From Phycisphaerae bacterium (GTDB taxonomy: Bacteria > Planctomycetota > Phycisphaerae > Phycisphaerales > UBA1924), in contig JAUIHS010000002.1 of NCBI GenBank assembly GCA_030432255.1, forward strand, positions 176,309 to 240,308: a stretch of DNA of 64,000 bases, in the 5' to 3' direction. How positions within the stretch are numbered: position 1 is the first letter of the stretch; each line of letters begins with the position of its first letter. The position numbers and the translations under genes were made by a program. The notes under the pieces are model-generated. The model had not been told where the DNA came from and did no database searches. It saw nothing but the letters and a program-made list of their open reading frames with translations. Positions 10,361 through 18,515 of this stretch are shown here, piece by piece.

Positions 10361-10432
10361 CGATCACGCTCCCGCCGTCGCCGGTTTGCGGTTGAACTGG
10401 CGCCGACGTGGGGCGACTTCGATGGGGCGGCC
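10361..10432. repeat. 72-bp direct repeat, copy 1 (orphan copy of the dnaE 3' end)
   Basis: Identical base for base to 11999-12070. It includes the last 23 codons and the stop of dnaE as a detached copy. Mismatch begins immediately outside both ends. A stem-loop lies inside (10376-10408: CGTCG and CCGGTT pairing with AACTGG and CGACG, 3-nt bulge). The stop codon of the AAA gene directly abuts the right edge at 10433. Confidence 0.95.
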
Positions 10433-11917
10433 TCACGGGGGGGATGCCTTCGCGTACTGGCGTTGCTGATTGAGTTCGATCATTGATAACCAGTAACAAG
10501 CAAGTGCGGCGGGAAGGCACAGGATCAAGGGTTGTTCTGGATTAACACTCTGGACCATCAGGGCGCCGGACGGATCGCGGACTTCAAAGCAGGGTCCCTT
10601 CGCAATCATATAGCCCCGGTTGATATCGCCAGATTCATCGATCAGAGCGCGTAAGCCACGGAGCTGTTTGCAACCGATGGGTGCTTCAGAATACTTGACC
10701 TCGAACGGAACCGTCAGGCTTGGCAGGCTGGCAACAAGGTCCACTTCATACTGCGTTCGCGATCGCTGCCAGTAGTGAAAGCGGACGTTGAGGCGATAGT
10801 AGTGCGTAAAGACATGCTTGAAGAAGGCTGCTTCAACAGCATGTCCGAGGGAGGTGGGGTCCTGCAGAAGCGTTCGTTCCTTGAGCAGTACACTTCCCGG
10901 AATCGCTGGGTCTGCGAGATAGATCTTTGGTCGGTTCCGCAGTGCTGTCTTTCCTCTGGACAACTGGGGCAACTGGTAGACCAGGTGAGCCGACTCCAGG
11001 TGGCTGATGTAGTTGTGGACCGTTGAGGACGAGATGCCTATGCGCTGCGACAGCGTAGTGACGTTGATGATGCCGCCGTCATTCTGACAGAGGTAGAGAA
11101 AGAGCGTCTCCAATTCAACAACACGTCGAATGCCGAATGTCGCTGTCATGTCGCGCTTCAGAACTCGGTCCACAATGTCCTCTCGCAGGAGGCGCTGAGC
11201 GATGGTCAGGCTTTCAACGGTAGCGGCTTGAGGAAATCCACCCCGGAGCAGGTACTCATGAAACAGCGGCGTCAGGCCGAGTGCTTCCTCACCAATACGT
11301 ATTCGTGTTGTGTTGTCCCACTCAAAGGCGTCCGCGAGCGAACGAACGTCCGGAAGCTCTGGGATCGTATCGTTGCGCAGTCGAAGGAACTCTCCAAAGG
11401 AGAGTGTCGGCAGCTTGATCGTGTGTAATCGACCGACGCCGGACTCTTCGCCTCGACTCAGTGGGATGGCTGATCCTGTTACCGTAATCCGACGGTGCTT
11501 CCGAAAGTCGGTCTGGTGCTTGAGCCAGACCGACCAGTCAGGTGCATTCTGAATCTCATCGATGAACAGGAACTGAGGTCCTTCGGGGCTGGGCCGGGAC
11601 TCTTCCCAGACCGCAAGGACCCGATCCAGGCCGCTGAGTTTGAGTAAGGGGTGATCCAAGGAAACATAGATGATGTTCTGCGGATCGCACCCATCGGCTA
11701 AGAGTCGCCGCACGACCTGGAGCAGTAGTGTGGTCTTTCCGACTTGGCGTGCGCCAGTCAGAAGGACAGAGCGAGGGGCTGGCGGACGATCAACCCAGAG
11801 CAGGAGTTCCGGGAAAGCCGCCCGGTGCCAACTGGGCAGATCCGCAGGTTGGCCACCCCCCCACCACGGATTGGACTGACGAAGGACCGAGAAGATCTCT
11901 TGTTGAGAACCGATCAT
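10433..11917 (-). CDS. AAA ATPase with DUF4143 nuclease-like domain (AAA_14/COG1373 family)
   Basis: 494 residues. An AAA_14 ATPase domain has Walker A GARQVGKTT (about 55-63), Walker B FLFIDEIQ (117-124) and a sensor TGSA (148-151). A winged-helix-like region (TLSQRIGISSSTVHNYISHLE) follows, then a DUF4143 domain with YEVDLVASL and PFEVKYSEA, the E-D/ExK arrangement of PD-(D/E)XK nuclease folds. The family is widespread and its role is not established. The gene lies between two perfect 72-bp repeats and is visibly poorer in GC than dnaE. Its stop codon touches one repeat and its upstream AT-rich control region ends at the other, as in a one-gene insertion. No integrase or transposase accompanies it. 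Confidence 0.85.
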   Translation of the reverse strand: MIGSQQEIFSVLRQSNPWWGGGQPADLPSWHRAAFPELLLWVDRPPAPRSVLLTGARQVGKTTLLLQVVRRLLADGCDPQNIIYVSLDHPLLKLSGLDRVLAVWEESRPSPEGPQFLFIDEIQNAPDWSVWLKHQTDFRKHRRITVTGSAIPLSRGEESGVGRLHTIKLPTLSFGEFLRLRNDTIPELPDVRSLADAFEWDNTTRIRIGEEALGLTPLFHEYLLRGGFPQAATVESLTIAQRLLREDIVDRVLKRDMTATFGIRRVVELETLFLYLCQNDGGIINVTTLSQRIGISSSTVHNYISHLESAHLVYQLPQLSRGKTALRNRPKIYLADPAIPGSVLLKERTLLQDPTSLGHAVEAAFFKHVFTHYYRLNVRFHYWQRSRTQYEVDLVASLPSLTVPFEVKYSEAPIGCKQLRGLRALIDESGDINRGYMIAKGPCFEVRDPSGALMVQSVNPEQPLILCLPAALACYWLSMIELNQQRQYAKASPP

Positions 11918-11927
11918 ATGGGGGCAT

Positions 11928-11970
11928 TTTGGCCTAAAAGCAGCGTTTAGTACAAGTATATTTGGTCTAA
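11928..11970. promoter_or_regulatory. Candidate operator pair upstream of the AAA/DUF4143 gene
   Basis: Two TTTGGYCTAA decamers at 11928-11937 and 11961-11970 lie 33 bp apart, about three helical turns, in the AT-rich leader of the minus-strand AAA gene. On the minus strand a TATACT sits just beside the distal copy and could serve as a -10 element. The encoded protein has a winged-helix-like segment, so self-binding is conceivable but unproven. Confidence 0.35.
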
Positions 11971-11998
11971 TGTGGCAAAATAGCCCAAGGCTGAGCAG

Positions 11999-12070
11999 CG
12001 ATCACGCTCCCGCCGTCGCCGGTTTGCGGTTGAACTGGCGCCGACGTGGGGCGACTTCGATGGGGCGGCC
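11999..12070. repeat. 72-bp direct repeat, copy 2 (within the 3' end of dnaE)
   Basis: Perfect match to 10361-10432, offset 1638 bp. This copy is continuous with the dnaE reading frame and contains its stop codon (12002-12004 on the minus strand), so it is taken as the original or junction copy that keeps dnaE intact. The internal stem-loop is at 12014-12046. Confidence 0.95.
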
Positions 12071-15000
12071 GCCGCGAACGTGGACGGCGTCGTGCCCGAC
12101 GATGCGGCCGAGGTGGCCGAGGAAGTCTTCGGTGGGCGTGATGCACTTCTGCTTCGTTTCGACATGGATCCGTCGGTCCGCGGCCTGCACCACGATGCGC
12201 AGCGGGACCACGGCGGCGTCACTTCCCACTGGGGGCTGTGACTGAATCAGTCCCGAGAGCTGGTCCATGACCGCCATCGCTTCGTTCTTCGCGGCTCCCG
12301 AGACCTCGACGTCTACGCGGGTTGCGAATGAGGCGGCGGCCTCATCTACGGGTACGACACGGTCGACGATGACCTGCGGGTCGCCGCGGGAGTGGTCCAC
12401 GCGTCCCGAGATGAAGACGATGGAGTCGGTGGCGAGCGATGCGCCGAAGGTCTTGTAGGTGGACGCGAAGAGGACGGCATCGATGGCGCCCTTGAGGTCT
12501 TCGAACGTGACGATGGCCATGCGGTCACCGGCGGACTTGCCGTTGCGGATGACGATGGGCCTGACGGACTTGATGAGGCCACCGATGATGACGAGTTGGT
12601 CCTGTCCGACATCGGAGATGCTGACGGAGTCCGTGTTTCCGAAGCACTCGATGCGGGACTGGTAGCGATCGAGCGGGTGGCTGGAGACGTAGAAGCCGAG
12701 CACTTCCTTCTCGCGAGCGAGCATGGTGGCTTCGTCCCACGGCTTGGCGCGCGACAGCGGCGGTGTGGGGCGATTGTCCTCGGCGGGCGCCGGTTCCTCA
12801 TCACCGAACCCCCCACCGCCGAAGAGTCCGCCCTGGCCGGCGGCGCGGTCGCGGGCGAGTTCGGCACCGGCGGCAACAGCGCTGTCGATCGTGTTGACCA
12901 TGGCGGCGCGCTGGTCGCGCCCGTGGACGGAATCGAATGCGCCGCAGGTGACGAGTGATTCGATGGTGGCCTTGTTGACCGTGCCGGGCGGAATGCGTTC
13001 GCAGAACTCGTGCAGGGAAGCGTAAGGCCCGTTGCCCCGGCGCTCGTGAACGATGGCCTCGATGGCCTTGCCACCGGCGCCCTTGATGGCCTTGAGGCCG
13101 AAGCGCACGTGGCCGTGCCATGCGTCGTGCGGCTCATCATCGTCAAAGACGACGGTGAAGTCGGCATCGGAGAGGTTGATGTCGGGTGGGTGGATATCGA
13201 CGCCGACGTCCCCGTTGGTGAAACGGGTCCGCCGGCAGTCATCCTTGTAGCGGATCCAGTCCTCCACCTTCTGGGCCTGGCTCTCGTAGGTGAGGAAGGC
13301 TGCCATGTACTGGTTGGGGAAGTACGTCTTCAGGAATGCCGTCTGGTACGCGACGATCGCGTAGCCGGACGAGTGTGACTTGTTGAAGCCGTAGCCCGCG
13401 AACTTGAGGATGAGTCCGAAGAGTTCCTCGGCGGCTTCCTTCTTCAAGCCCTTGTCAATCGCGCCCTCGATGAACCTGGGGCGGTTCGCATCGATCACAT
13501 CGTGCTTCTTCTTGCTGATTGCCTTGATCAGCGAGTACGCGGCACGGAGGGGGATGCCACCCAGTTCATGCACGATCTGCATGACCTGTTCCTGGTAGAC
13601 CATGACTCCGTACGTCTCTTCCGTGAATCGGTCGACGATCTCGTGGATCTTCGGGACCGCTTCACGCCCGTGCTTGCGGGCGTTGTAGTCCGGGATCAGG
13701 TCCATGGGGCCGGGGCGGAAGAGCGCGTTCGCGGCGATCAGATCCTCGAGTCGGTCGGGCTTCATCTCGGTCAGCAGGCGTCGCATCCCGCCGGACTCGA
13801 ACTGGAAGACTCCGGTGGTGTCGCCGAGACGGAACATCTCGAAGACTCGATCATCGCGGAAGTCGAGCCGTTCGAGATCGAGGGGGTCGATGCCCGGATC
13901 GAGGTCTTCCTCGTTGATCGCCTTGCGAATCTCACTGTCGGTCAACGTCTCGCGGATGAGCTTCTTGGCGCGCTCGATCGTGGAGAGTGTGCGCAGGCCG
14001 AGGAAGTCCATTTTCAGAAGGCCGACTCGCTCGCAGGTGGGGCCGTCCCATTGCGTGACGGTGTCGTCGCTGCCCGGTGCCTTGTAGAGCGGAACGATCG
14101 TGTGCAGCGGCTGAGTCGCGACGATGACACCGGCCGCGTGCACCGAGGAATGGCGGGCCTGGCCTTCGATGACCTTGCCGGTGTCGATGACGCGGCGGAC
14201 CTGCGGATCGTTGTCGTAGAGTTCCTTGAGTTCCGGTTCTTCCTTCATCGCCTTGGTGAGCGTCATCTTGAGCTGTTCGGGCACCAGCTTGGCGATGCGA
14301 TCGACCTCGGGAAGTGGCATGTCCATGACGCGGCCGATGTCTCGGATCGCTGCGCGGGCCTTGAGCGTTCCGAAGGTGATGATCTGCGCGACGTGGCCGT
14401 ACTTCTCACGGACGTAGTTGATGACTTCGCCGCGACCGTCCTGACAGAGGTCGATATCGATATCGGGGTACTCGGATCGATCGGGGTCGGTGAATCGTTC
14501 GAAGAGCAGTCCGTAGCGCACGGGGCATGCGTTGGAGAGTCCGAGGAGGTATCCGACCATGGTGCCGACGCCGGAGCCACGGGCGTTGGCGGGGATGCCG
14601 CGTTGGCGCGCCCAGTTGACGAAGTCCCAGACGATGAGGAAGTAGGCGCTGATCTGCTTGTCGGCAAGGATGCGCAGTTCCCGATCGAGTCGGGCGCGGT
14701 ATTCGGCGACATTCTCTTCCGTCAGTCCCGTGGAAGCGGGTGCCTTGGCGCAGGCGTCTGACTTGACGTGATCGGCGGCGGCGGCGGCGCCATAGCGCCA
14801 GATGAGTCCGGCCTCGCAGAGGTCACGGAGGGCGATGTCACACTGAGCTTCGAGTTCTTCCTTGGAGGTGGGATCGTTGTCCTGATCGAAGGGCTCCAGA
14901 TCGAACTGGGCGCTGAAGCGCTTGTACCAGTCGGTGCGGTTCGGTTCATTGTCGTAGCGGAGCAGATCCGTTGGACGGTTGATGCGCACGACGGGCGCGT

Positions 15001-15934
15001 GGTTCTCGAACTCAAGATCGACGTTGCAGCGATCGGCGATGCGGACGGTGTTGTCGCACGCTTCGCGCCCGATATCACCGTAGTGCTCGACGAACATCGA
15101 GCGCATTTCCTTCGGCGACTTCACGTAGAGCTGGGCGGGATAGTGGAATCGATTGGGATCGGACTTGACCTTGCCCATTGAGATGCAGATGAGTGAGTCA
15201 TGTGCATCGTGATCTTCCTGCAGCAGGAAGTGCGCGTCGTTGTCACAGACGATCGGTACATCGACCTCCTGCGCGAGTCGGATCAGATGCGGGTTGATCG
15301 CATTCTGCTCCGGGATGTGATGCTGGAGTTCGACATAGAAGCGCGGACCGGTGGCTCCGGGTGCGAAGGTCTCCTTGTGCCAGCGCGCAACTTCGCACGC
15401 ACGCTGGTAATGGGACTCATCCTTCGTCTTCTCGTACTCGACGAGATGGAAAGCGATCTCAGAACCGAGGTGGCCGTTGATGGCGATGAGCCCCTCGCTG
15501 TGCGCGCGGAGCAGATCGTGGTCCATGCGCGGCTTGTAGTAGAAGCCGGTCAGGTACGCCTCTGATGCCAGGTAGAGGAGGTTACGCCAGCCTGTCAGAT
15601 TCTCGGCGAGGAGCACAAGGTGATAACCGCCGTCCATCACGCCGGTGTGTGTGCGCTCGGTGCGGTCTCCGGGTGCGACGTACGCCTCGCAGCCGAGGAT
15701 CGGCTTGATACCCGCGGACCGGGCGGCGCTGTAGAACGCCATGGCGCCGAAGAGGTTGCCGTGATCGGTGACCGCGACCGAGGTCATGCCGAGTTGCTTC
15801 ACACGATTGACGAGCCGGTCGATCCGATTCCCGCCGTCGAGGAGCGAGTACTCGGAGTGGAGGTGGAGATGGACGAACTGGTCCTCCGGTGCGATGACCG
15901 GCGGTTCAGGGGCTTCGGTCTTCGTACTCACCAT
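12002..15934 (-). CDS. dnaE: DNA polymerase III subunit alpha
   Basis: 1310 residues from the ATG at 15934, with GGAGG 11 bp upstream; a TTG at 15964 is in frame but less likely. It is the replicative C-family polymerase. The N-terminal PHP domain shows HLHLHSEYSLLDGG and AVTDHGNLFGAM. The palm carries RGSGVGTMVGYLLG and the acidic PDIDIDLCQDGRGEVI. The YGVMVYQEQVMQI and KKKHDVIDANRPRFIEGA motifs follow, then helix-hairpin-helix and OB (VIIGGLIKSVRPIV) regions. It is DnaE-type, not PolC: no 3'-5' exonuclease insert. Its last 23 codons are the 72-bp repeat duplicated beyond the AAA gene. Confidence 0.96.
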   Translation of the reverse strand: MVSTKTEAPEPPVIAPEDQFVHLHLHSEYSLLDGGNRIDRLVNRVKQLGMTSVAVTDHGNLFGAMAFYSAARSAGIKPILGCEAYVAPGDRTERTHTGVMDGGYHLVLLAENLTGWRNLLYLASEAYLTGFYYKPRMDHDLLRAHSEGLIAINGHLGSEIAFHLVEYEKTKDESHYQRACEVARWHKETFAPGATGPRFYVELQHHIPEQNAINPHLIRLAQEVDVPIVCDNDAHFLLQEDHDAHDSLICISMGKVKSDPNRFHYPAQLYVKSPKEMRSMFVEHYGDIGREACDNTVRIADRCNVDLEFENHAPVVRINRPTDLLRYDNEPNRTDWYKRFSAQFDLEPFDQDNDPTSKEELEAQCDIALRDLCEAGLIWRYGAAAAADHVKSDACAKAPASTGLTEENVAEYRARLDRELRILADKQISAYFLIVWDFVNWARQRGIPANARGSGVGTMVGYLLGLSNACPVRYGLLFERFTDPDRSEYPDIDIDLCQDGRGEVINYVREKYGHVAQIITFGTLKARAAIRDIGRVMDMPLPEVDRIAKLVPEQLKMTLTKAMKEEPELKELYDNDPQVRRVIDTGKVIEGQARHSSVHAAGVIVATQPLHTIVPLYKAPGSDDTVTQWDGPTCERVGLLKMDFLGLRTLSTIERAKKLIRETLTDSEIRKAINEEDLDPGIDPLDLERLDFRDDRVFEMFRLGDTTGVFQFESGGMRRLLTEMKPDRLEDLIAANALFRPGPMDLIPDYNARKHGREAVPKIHEIVDRFTEETYGVMVYQEQVMQIVHELGGIPLRAAYSLIKAISKKKHDVIDANRPRFIEGAIDKGLKKEAAEELFGLILKFAGYGFNKSHSSGYAIVAYQTAFLKTYFPNQYMAAFLTYESQAQKVEDWIRYKDDCRRTRFTNGDVGVDIHPPDINLSDADFTVVFDDDEPHDAWHGHVRFGLKAIKGAGGKAIEAIVHERRGNGPYASLHEFCERIPPGTVNKATIESLVTCGAFDSVHGRDQRAAMVNTIDSAVAAGAELARDRAAGQGGLFGGGGFGDEEPAPAEDNRPTPPLSRAKPWDEATMLAREKEVLGFYVSSHPLDRYQSRIECFGNTDSVSISDVGQDQLVIIGGLIKSVRPIVIRNGKSAGDRMAIVTFEDLKGAIDAVLFASTYKTFGASLATDSIVFISGRVDHSRGDPQVIVDRVVPVDEAAASFATRVDVEVSGAAKNEAMAVMDQLSGLIQSQPPVGSDAAVVPLRIVVQAADRRIHVETKQKCITPTEDFLGHLGRIVGHDAVHVRGGRPIEVAPRRRQFNRKPATAGA

Positions 15935-16098
15935 ATCTCGGGGCGCCTCCAGCGCGACTCGCAATCCATAGGGGTCAGACGGCCGCGATGGCCATCTGTA
16001 GACAGGATACCCCGTCGCGGCGATCGGGCGAGGGCGGACGACAGGTCTTCCACATCTCCGGGCGGAATCCCGAGCCGTCGGCCCCGTACAATGGAGTG

Positions 16099-16422
16099 AT
16101 GGCCGATCCCACCGGACCCAACCCGTTTCAATCCTTCAGGGCCGCCGCCGCTCGCCAGGCGTGGTCCTCGTCAACGAATCGAATGCGCGGCCGCTTCAGC
16201 GGGGCGTCCCTCGCGGAGCGGGCGGTGTATGTCCTCGCGGCGGCGGTGACGCTTGGACTCCTGCTGCTGATCCTGATCCCCGCCGCGCTGCTGGGCATCC
16301 TGGTGCTGGTGGTCGCGTGGACATGGCTGACGATTCGCGGCTGGATTCGTCGGCTGCGTGGCACCGGGGGGTCGCGGCGTGACCAGTCGCTGAGGCGTAA
16401 CGTTCGCGTCATTCGCCGGTGA
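16099..16422 (+). CDS. Small membrane protein, unknown function
   Basis: 107 residues from the ATG at 16099 (MADPTGPNPFQSFR). A basic N-terminal third is followed by a long hydrophobic stretch (VYVLAAAVTLGLLLLILIPAALL, then GILVLVVAWTWL), probably two membrane passes, and a very basic C-terminus. It is divergent from dnaE. No family recognised. Confidence 0.55.
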   Translation: MADPTGPNPFQSFRAAAARQAWSSSTNRMRGRFSGASLAERAVYVLAAAVTLGLLLLILIPAALLGILVLVVAWTWLTIRGWIRRLRGTGGSRRDQSLRRNVRVIRR

Positions 16423-16726
16423 GGTCACTGGCATTCGGTGATTGCCGGGCGGCGTGGCGGATGGTGATGATGCGGACTTCGGGGCCTTCGACACAGAAGT
16501 AGACGTGATATCCCACCACGAGCATTCGATGAATTGCGACCCGGCAGCGGGGCGGCGCAAACACCAGGGGGTATCTTCGGGGATAGTGCCGAAGGGCAAG
16601 TATTGCCCCCATGATTCGCTCACGAACCGCGTCGGCAACCGCAGTGCCTTCACGCTCTGATACGTACAGGTAGATCTGTTCAAGCGGACGCCTCGCCGTC
16701 CTCGCGAATCGAACCTCGTATGCCAT
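16409..16726 (-). CDS. RelE/ParE-family toxin
   Basis: 105 residues. It begins YEVRFARTARRPLEQIYLYVSE and ends with RMLVVGYHVYFCVEGPEVRIITIRHAAR, the typical ParE/RelE strand-rich C-terminus with conserved arginines. RelE members cleave mRNA on the ribosome and ParE members poison gyrase; sequence alone does not decide which. Its start lies 47 bp inside the antitoxin gene, so the two are translationally coupled. Its end overlaps the convergent 16099-16422 gene by 14 bp. Confidence 0.8.
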   Translation of the reverse strand: MAYEVRFARTARRPLEQIYLYVSEREGTAVADAVRERIMGAILALRHYPRRYPLVFAPPRCRVAIHRMLVVGYHVYFCVEGPEVRIITIRHAARQSPNASDLTGE

Positions 16727-16997
16727 ACTTCTCACGCATCCACGCCTCGAATTCTTCGAGCGAGATGGTCCCCTCGGTTTCAATGGAATGGAGGCCTTCG
16801 TTAATGGCCTCAATCGTTTCGTAACGGTCCAGTCTGTCCAGCAGCAGTTGATACGCCGCGGCGTCCTGCACGACCACCTCGGATCGGCCGTTGACCGTGA
16901 GGATGGTCGGGCGGCCGGTGTCCTTGAGCGCGGCGATCCGCTCCCGGGCGTGGCGCTGGAACTCGCTCAGCGGCATGATGTCCTCGACTCGAATCAT
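16680..16997 (-). CDS. Phd/YefM-family antitoxin
   Basis: 105 residues, with AAGGA 7 bp before the ATG. The N-terminal half is Phd/YefM-like (MPLSEFQRHARERIAALKDTGRPTILTVNGRSEVVVQDAAAYQLLLD). The acidic C-terminal half probably wraps the toxin. The gene precedes and overlaps the toxin gene. Members of the family bind their own promoter as repressors; the upstream 17001-17060 stretch has short inverted elements (gatatcat, atgttc) that could be the operator. Confidence 0.85.
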   Translation of the reverse strand: MIRVEDIMPLSEFQRHARERIAALKDTGRPTILTVNGRSEVVVQDAAAYQLLLDRLDRYETIEAINEGLHSIETEGTISLEEFEAWMREKYGIRGSIREDGEASA

Positions 16998-17187
16998 GTC
17001 ATGTTCCTTTGCATGAAATTTCGTGCTCAGAACATGATATCACGCCCGGGTCCGAATTTGTCAGGAGAATACACGGGTTTTCGTGGTTGGTCAATAGTCG
17101 GTATGGGGCGGGCTGTCTGAATGACAGGTGTGGCAGGTCCGGTGATCAGTTTGACAGTCCCGAACCGCGATTTCGGGCTTCCAGGGG

Positions 17188-17204
17188 TTGGCACGGTCAT
17201 TGCA
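17188..17204 (+). promoter_or_regulatory. Sigma-54 promoter of hsp20
   Basis: TTGGCACGGTCATTGCA has GG (17190-17191) and GC (17202-17203) separated by exactly 10 bp. It matches the -24/-12 consensus TGGCACG-N4-TTGCA at every consensus position. Transcription would start near 17215, about 80 bp before the hsp20 ATG. Sigma-54 promoters need an activator ATPase; no activator gene is seen nearby. Confidence 0.8.
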
Positions 17205-17293
17205 ATCTGTGACATCGGGCCGACGCCGCACGCTGGGTTGGGCGGCGCGACGGCTGGAACAGAGCAAGACCCTTCAGACCATGGAGGTACGAC

Positions 17294-17746
17294 ATGAACA
17301 GGCTGATGTGCACCAATGGAACCGAACGCCCTGCCTTCGGACGTCTCTTCAACGAACTGCTTTCCGATCCGTTCTTCGGAACGGCGGGGCAGCCCGTCAT
17401 CGCCATTTCGCGCGTGGACGAGAAGGGCGATCTGGCGCTTGACGTCTCTGAGACGGAGCAGGACGTGATCGTTCGCGCATCCCTTCCGGGCTTCGGGCGC
17501 GATGAGGTCAATGTCGAGATCCACGAAGGTGTGCTGTCGATTGACGCCTCTCACACCGAGGACGTCGAAGAGACCGGCGAGAAGTTCCACCGCCGGGAAC
17601 GCCGCTTCGGTTCACTGAGCCGTCGGATCAAGTTGCCGGCGCACGTGGACGACGCGGGCACGACCGGCGAACTCAAGGACGGTGTCCTCACGCTCCGCCT
17701 GCCCAAGGTCGTGAAGGCCCAGTCCCGCAAAGTCACCATCTCCTGA
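17294..17746 (+). CDS. Small heat shock protein, Hsp20/alpha-crystallin family
   Basis: 150 residues, normal length. GGAGG lies 6 bp before the ATG. The alpha-crystallin domain runs from about DLALDVSETEQDVIVRASLPG to the end, with the hallmark motif GVLTLRLPKV at the end of the domain. A shortened C-terminal tail (AQSRKVTIS) carries the V-x-I anchor used in oligomer assembly. The family are ATP-independent holdases that keep unfolding proteins soluble. The gene stands alone between a sigma-54 promoter and a hairpin, so it appears to be under stress control by RpoN. Confidence 0.93.
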   Translation: MNRLMCTNGTERPAFGRLFNELLSDPFFGTAGQPVIAISRVDEKGDLALDVSETEQDVIVRASLPGFGRDEVNVEIHEGVLSIDASHTEDVEETGEKFHRRERRFGSLSRRIKLPAHVDDAGTTGELKDGVLTLRLPKVVKAQSRKVTIS

Positions 17747-17802
17747 TCCTCGTCCATCCCTCCGGACACTCTGGATCACTCTCTCCCCCCTCACGCACGA
17801 GT

Positions 17803-17841
17803 CGGGCCGTTCGCATGGCGAACGGCCCGTTCGTTGCTTTT
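17803..17841 (+). terminator. Terminator-like hairpin after hsp20
   Basis: A 12-bp perfect stem cgggccgttcgc/gcgaacggcccg (17803-17814 with 17818-17829) is followed by a broken T-rich run (ttcgttgctttt). Confidence 0.75.
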
Positions 17842-17860
17842 GCGGGGAAGGGACAGTGAT

Positions 17861-17888
17861 GAGGGATGAGGGGCGAGGGAACAGGGGG
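17861..17888. repeat. Heptameric repeat island, single G-rich arm
   Basis: Four exactly phased 7-bp units (gagggat, gaggggc, gagggaa, caggggg) between the hsp20 terminator and the end of the convergent acetyltransferase gene. Confidence 0.65.
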
Positions 17889-17896
17889 TGCACACT

Positions 17897-18505
17897 TCAG
17901 ATGCCCGGTTCGCGCAACAGGGCCATGGAGATGTCGGTTTCGAAGGAGCCATCCTCGTGGCGGAGGAAGAGGCGGCTTCGGCCTTCCTCCTCAAATCCCA
18001 GCGATTCGTACAGACGGAGCGCGCGGGTGTTGCCTTCGAAGACACCAAGTTCGATGCGGCGGATGCCACCGTACGTCGTGCCTGGCCCCTCGAAGGCCCA
18101 GCCCAGGAGGCGGTCCATCAGCAGGCGACCGATGCCACGTTCCTGGTAGTCCGGATGGACTCCGATCGAGACGCGTGCCTGATGACGCAGGCGCCTCCAA
18201 CGATGTCGCTTGATGTCGGCATTGCCTACCAGCGCGCCATCGACCAGTGCGACGTACTTCACCCGGTAACAGACGCTCTTTTCCGAGATCACGGCAGACT
18301 CCAGATCATCCGCCTGTGCCTCGGCAGTCTCCGGCAACTCGTCAACATCGAGAACAACGCCCTGTCCGGTGCGATGCAGGTCGCGCTCCATCGCGAGGTA
18401 CGCACCGGCATCGGACAGTTCGACGGGACGGATCAGGACCGAACGGCCATCCTTCATCCTGCCTTCGTGAGGCTGGACCCAGGGTGAATCGAGTTGTTCC
18501 TTCAT
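17897..18505 (-). CDS. GNAT-family N-acetyltransferase
   Basis: 202 residues from the ATG at 18505, 10 bp after the comEC stop. It shows the GNAT core: VSIGVHPDYQERGIGRLLMDRLLGWA, the acetyl-CoA loop motif Q/RxxGxG/A, and NTRALRLYESLGFEEEGR at the C-terminal strand. It resembles the RimJ/RimL or SpeG-like branch. The acceptor is unknown. It is last in a likely four-gene minus-strand unit (22046-23596, 21019-22023, comEC, this gene). Confidence 0.8.
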   Translation of the reverse strand: MKEQLDSPWVQPHEGRMKDGRSVLIRPVELSDAGAYLAMERDLHRTGQGVVLDVDELPETAEAQADDLESAVISEKSVCYRVKYVALVDGALVGNADIKRHRWRRLRHQARVSIGVHPDYQERGIGRLLMDRLLGWAFEGPGTTYGGIRRIELGVFEGNTRALRLYESLGFEEEGRSRLFLRHEDGSFETDISMALLREPGI

Positions 18506-18515
18506 ACGGGGCAGT

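Noticed and set aside
10433..11917. AAA/DUF4143 gene as a transposase of an insertion sequence
   Set aside because: No DDE, tyrosine or serine recombinase motif and no terminal inverted repeats; the ends are long direct repeats.
12014..12046. Stem-loop in the 72-bp repeat as an intrinsic terminator of dnaE
   Set aside because: No T-run follows on the minus strand and the structure lies inside the coding end of dnaE; it is noted only as part of the repeat core.
12002..15934. Other long open frames inside dnaE on both strands
   Set aside because: They are composition shadows; dnaE motifs run through the whole frame chosen.
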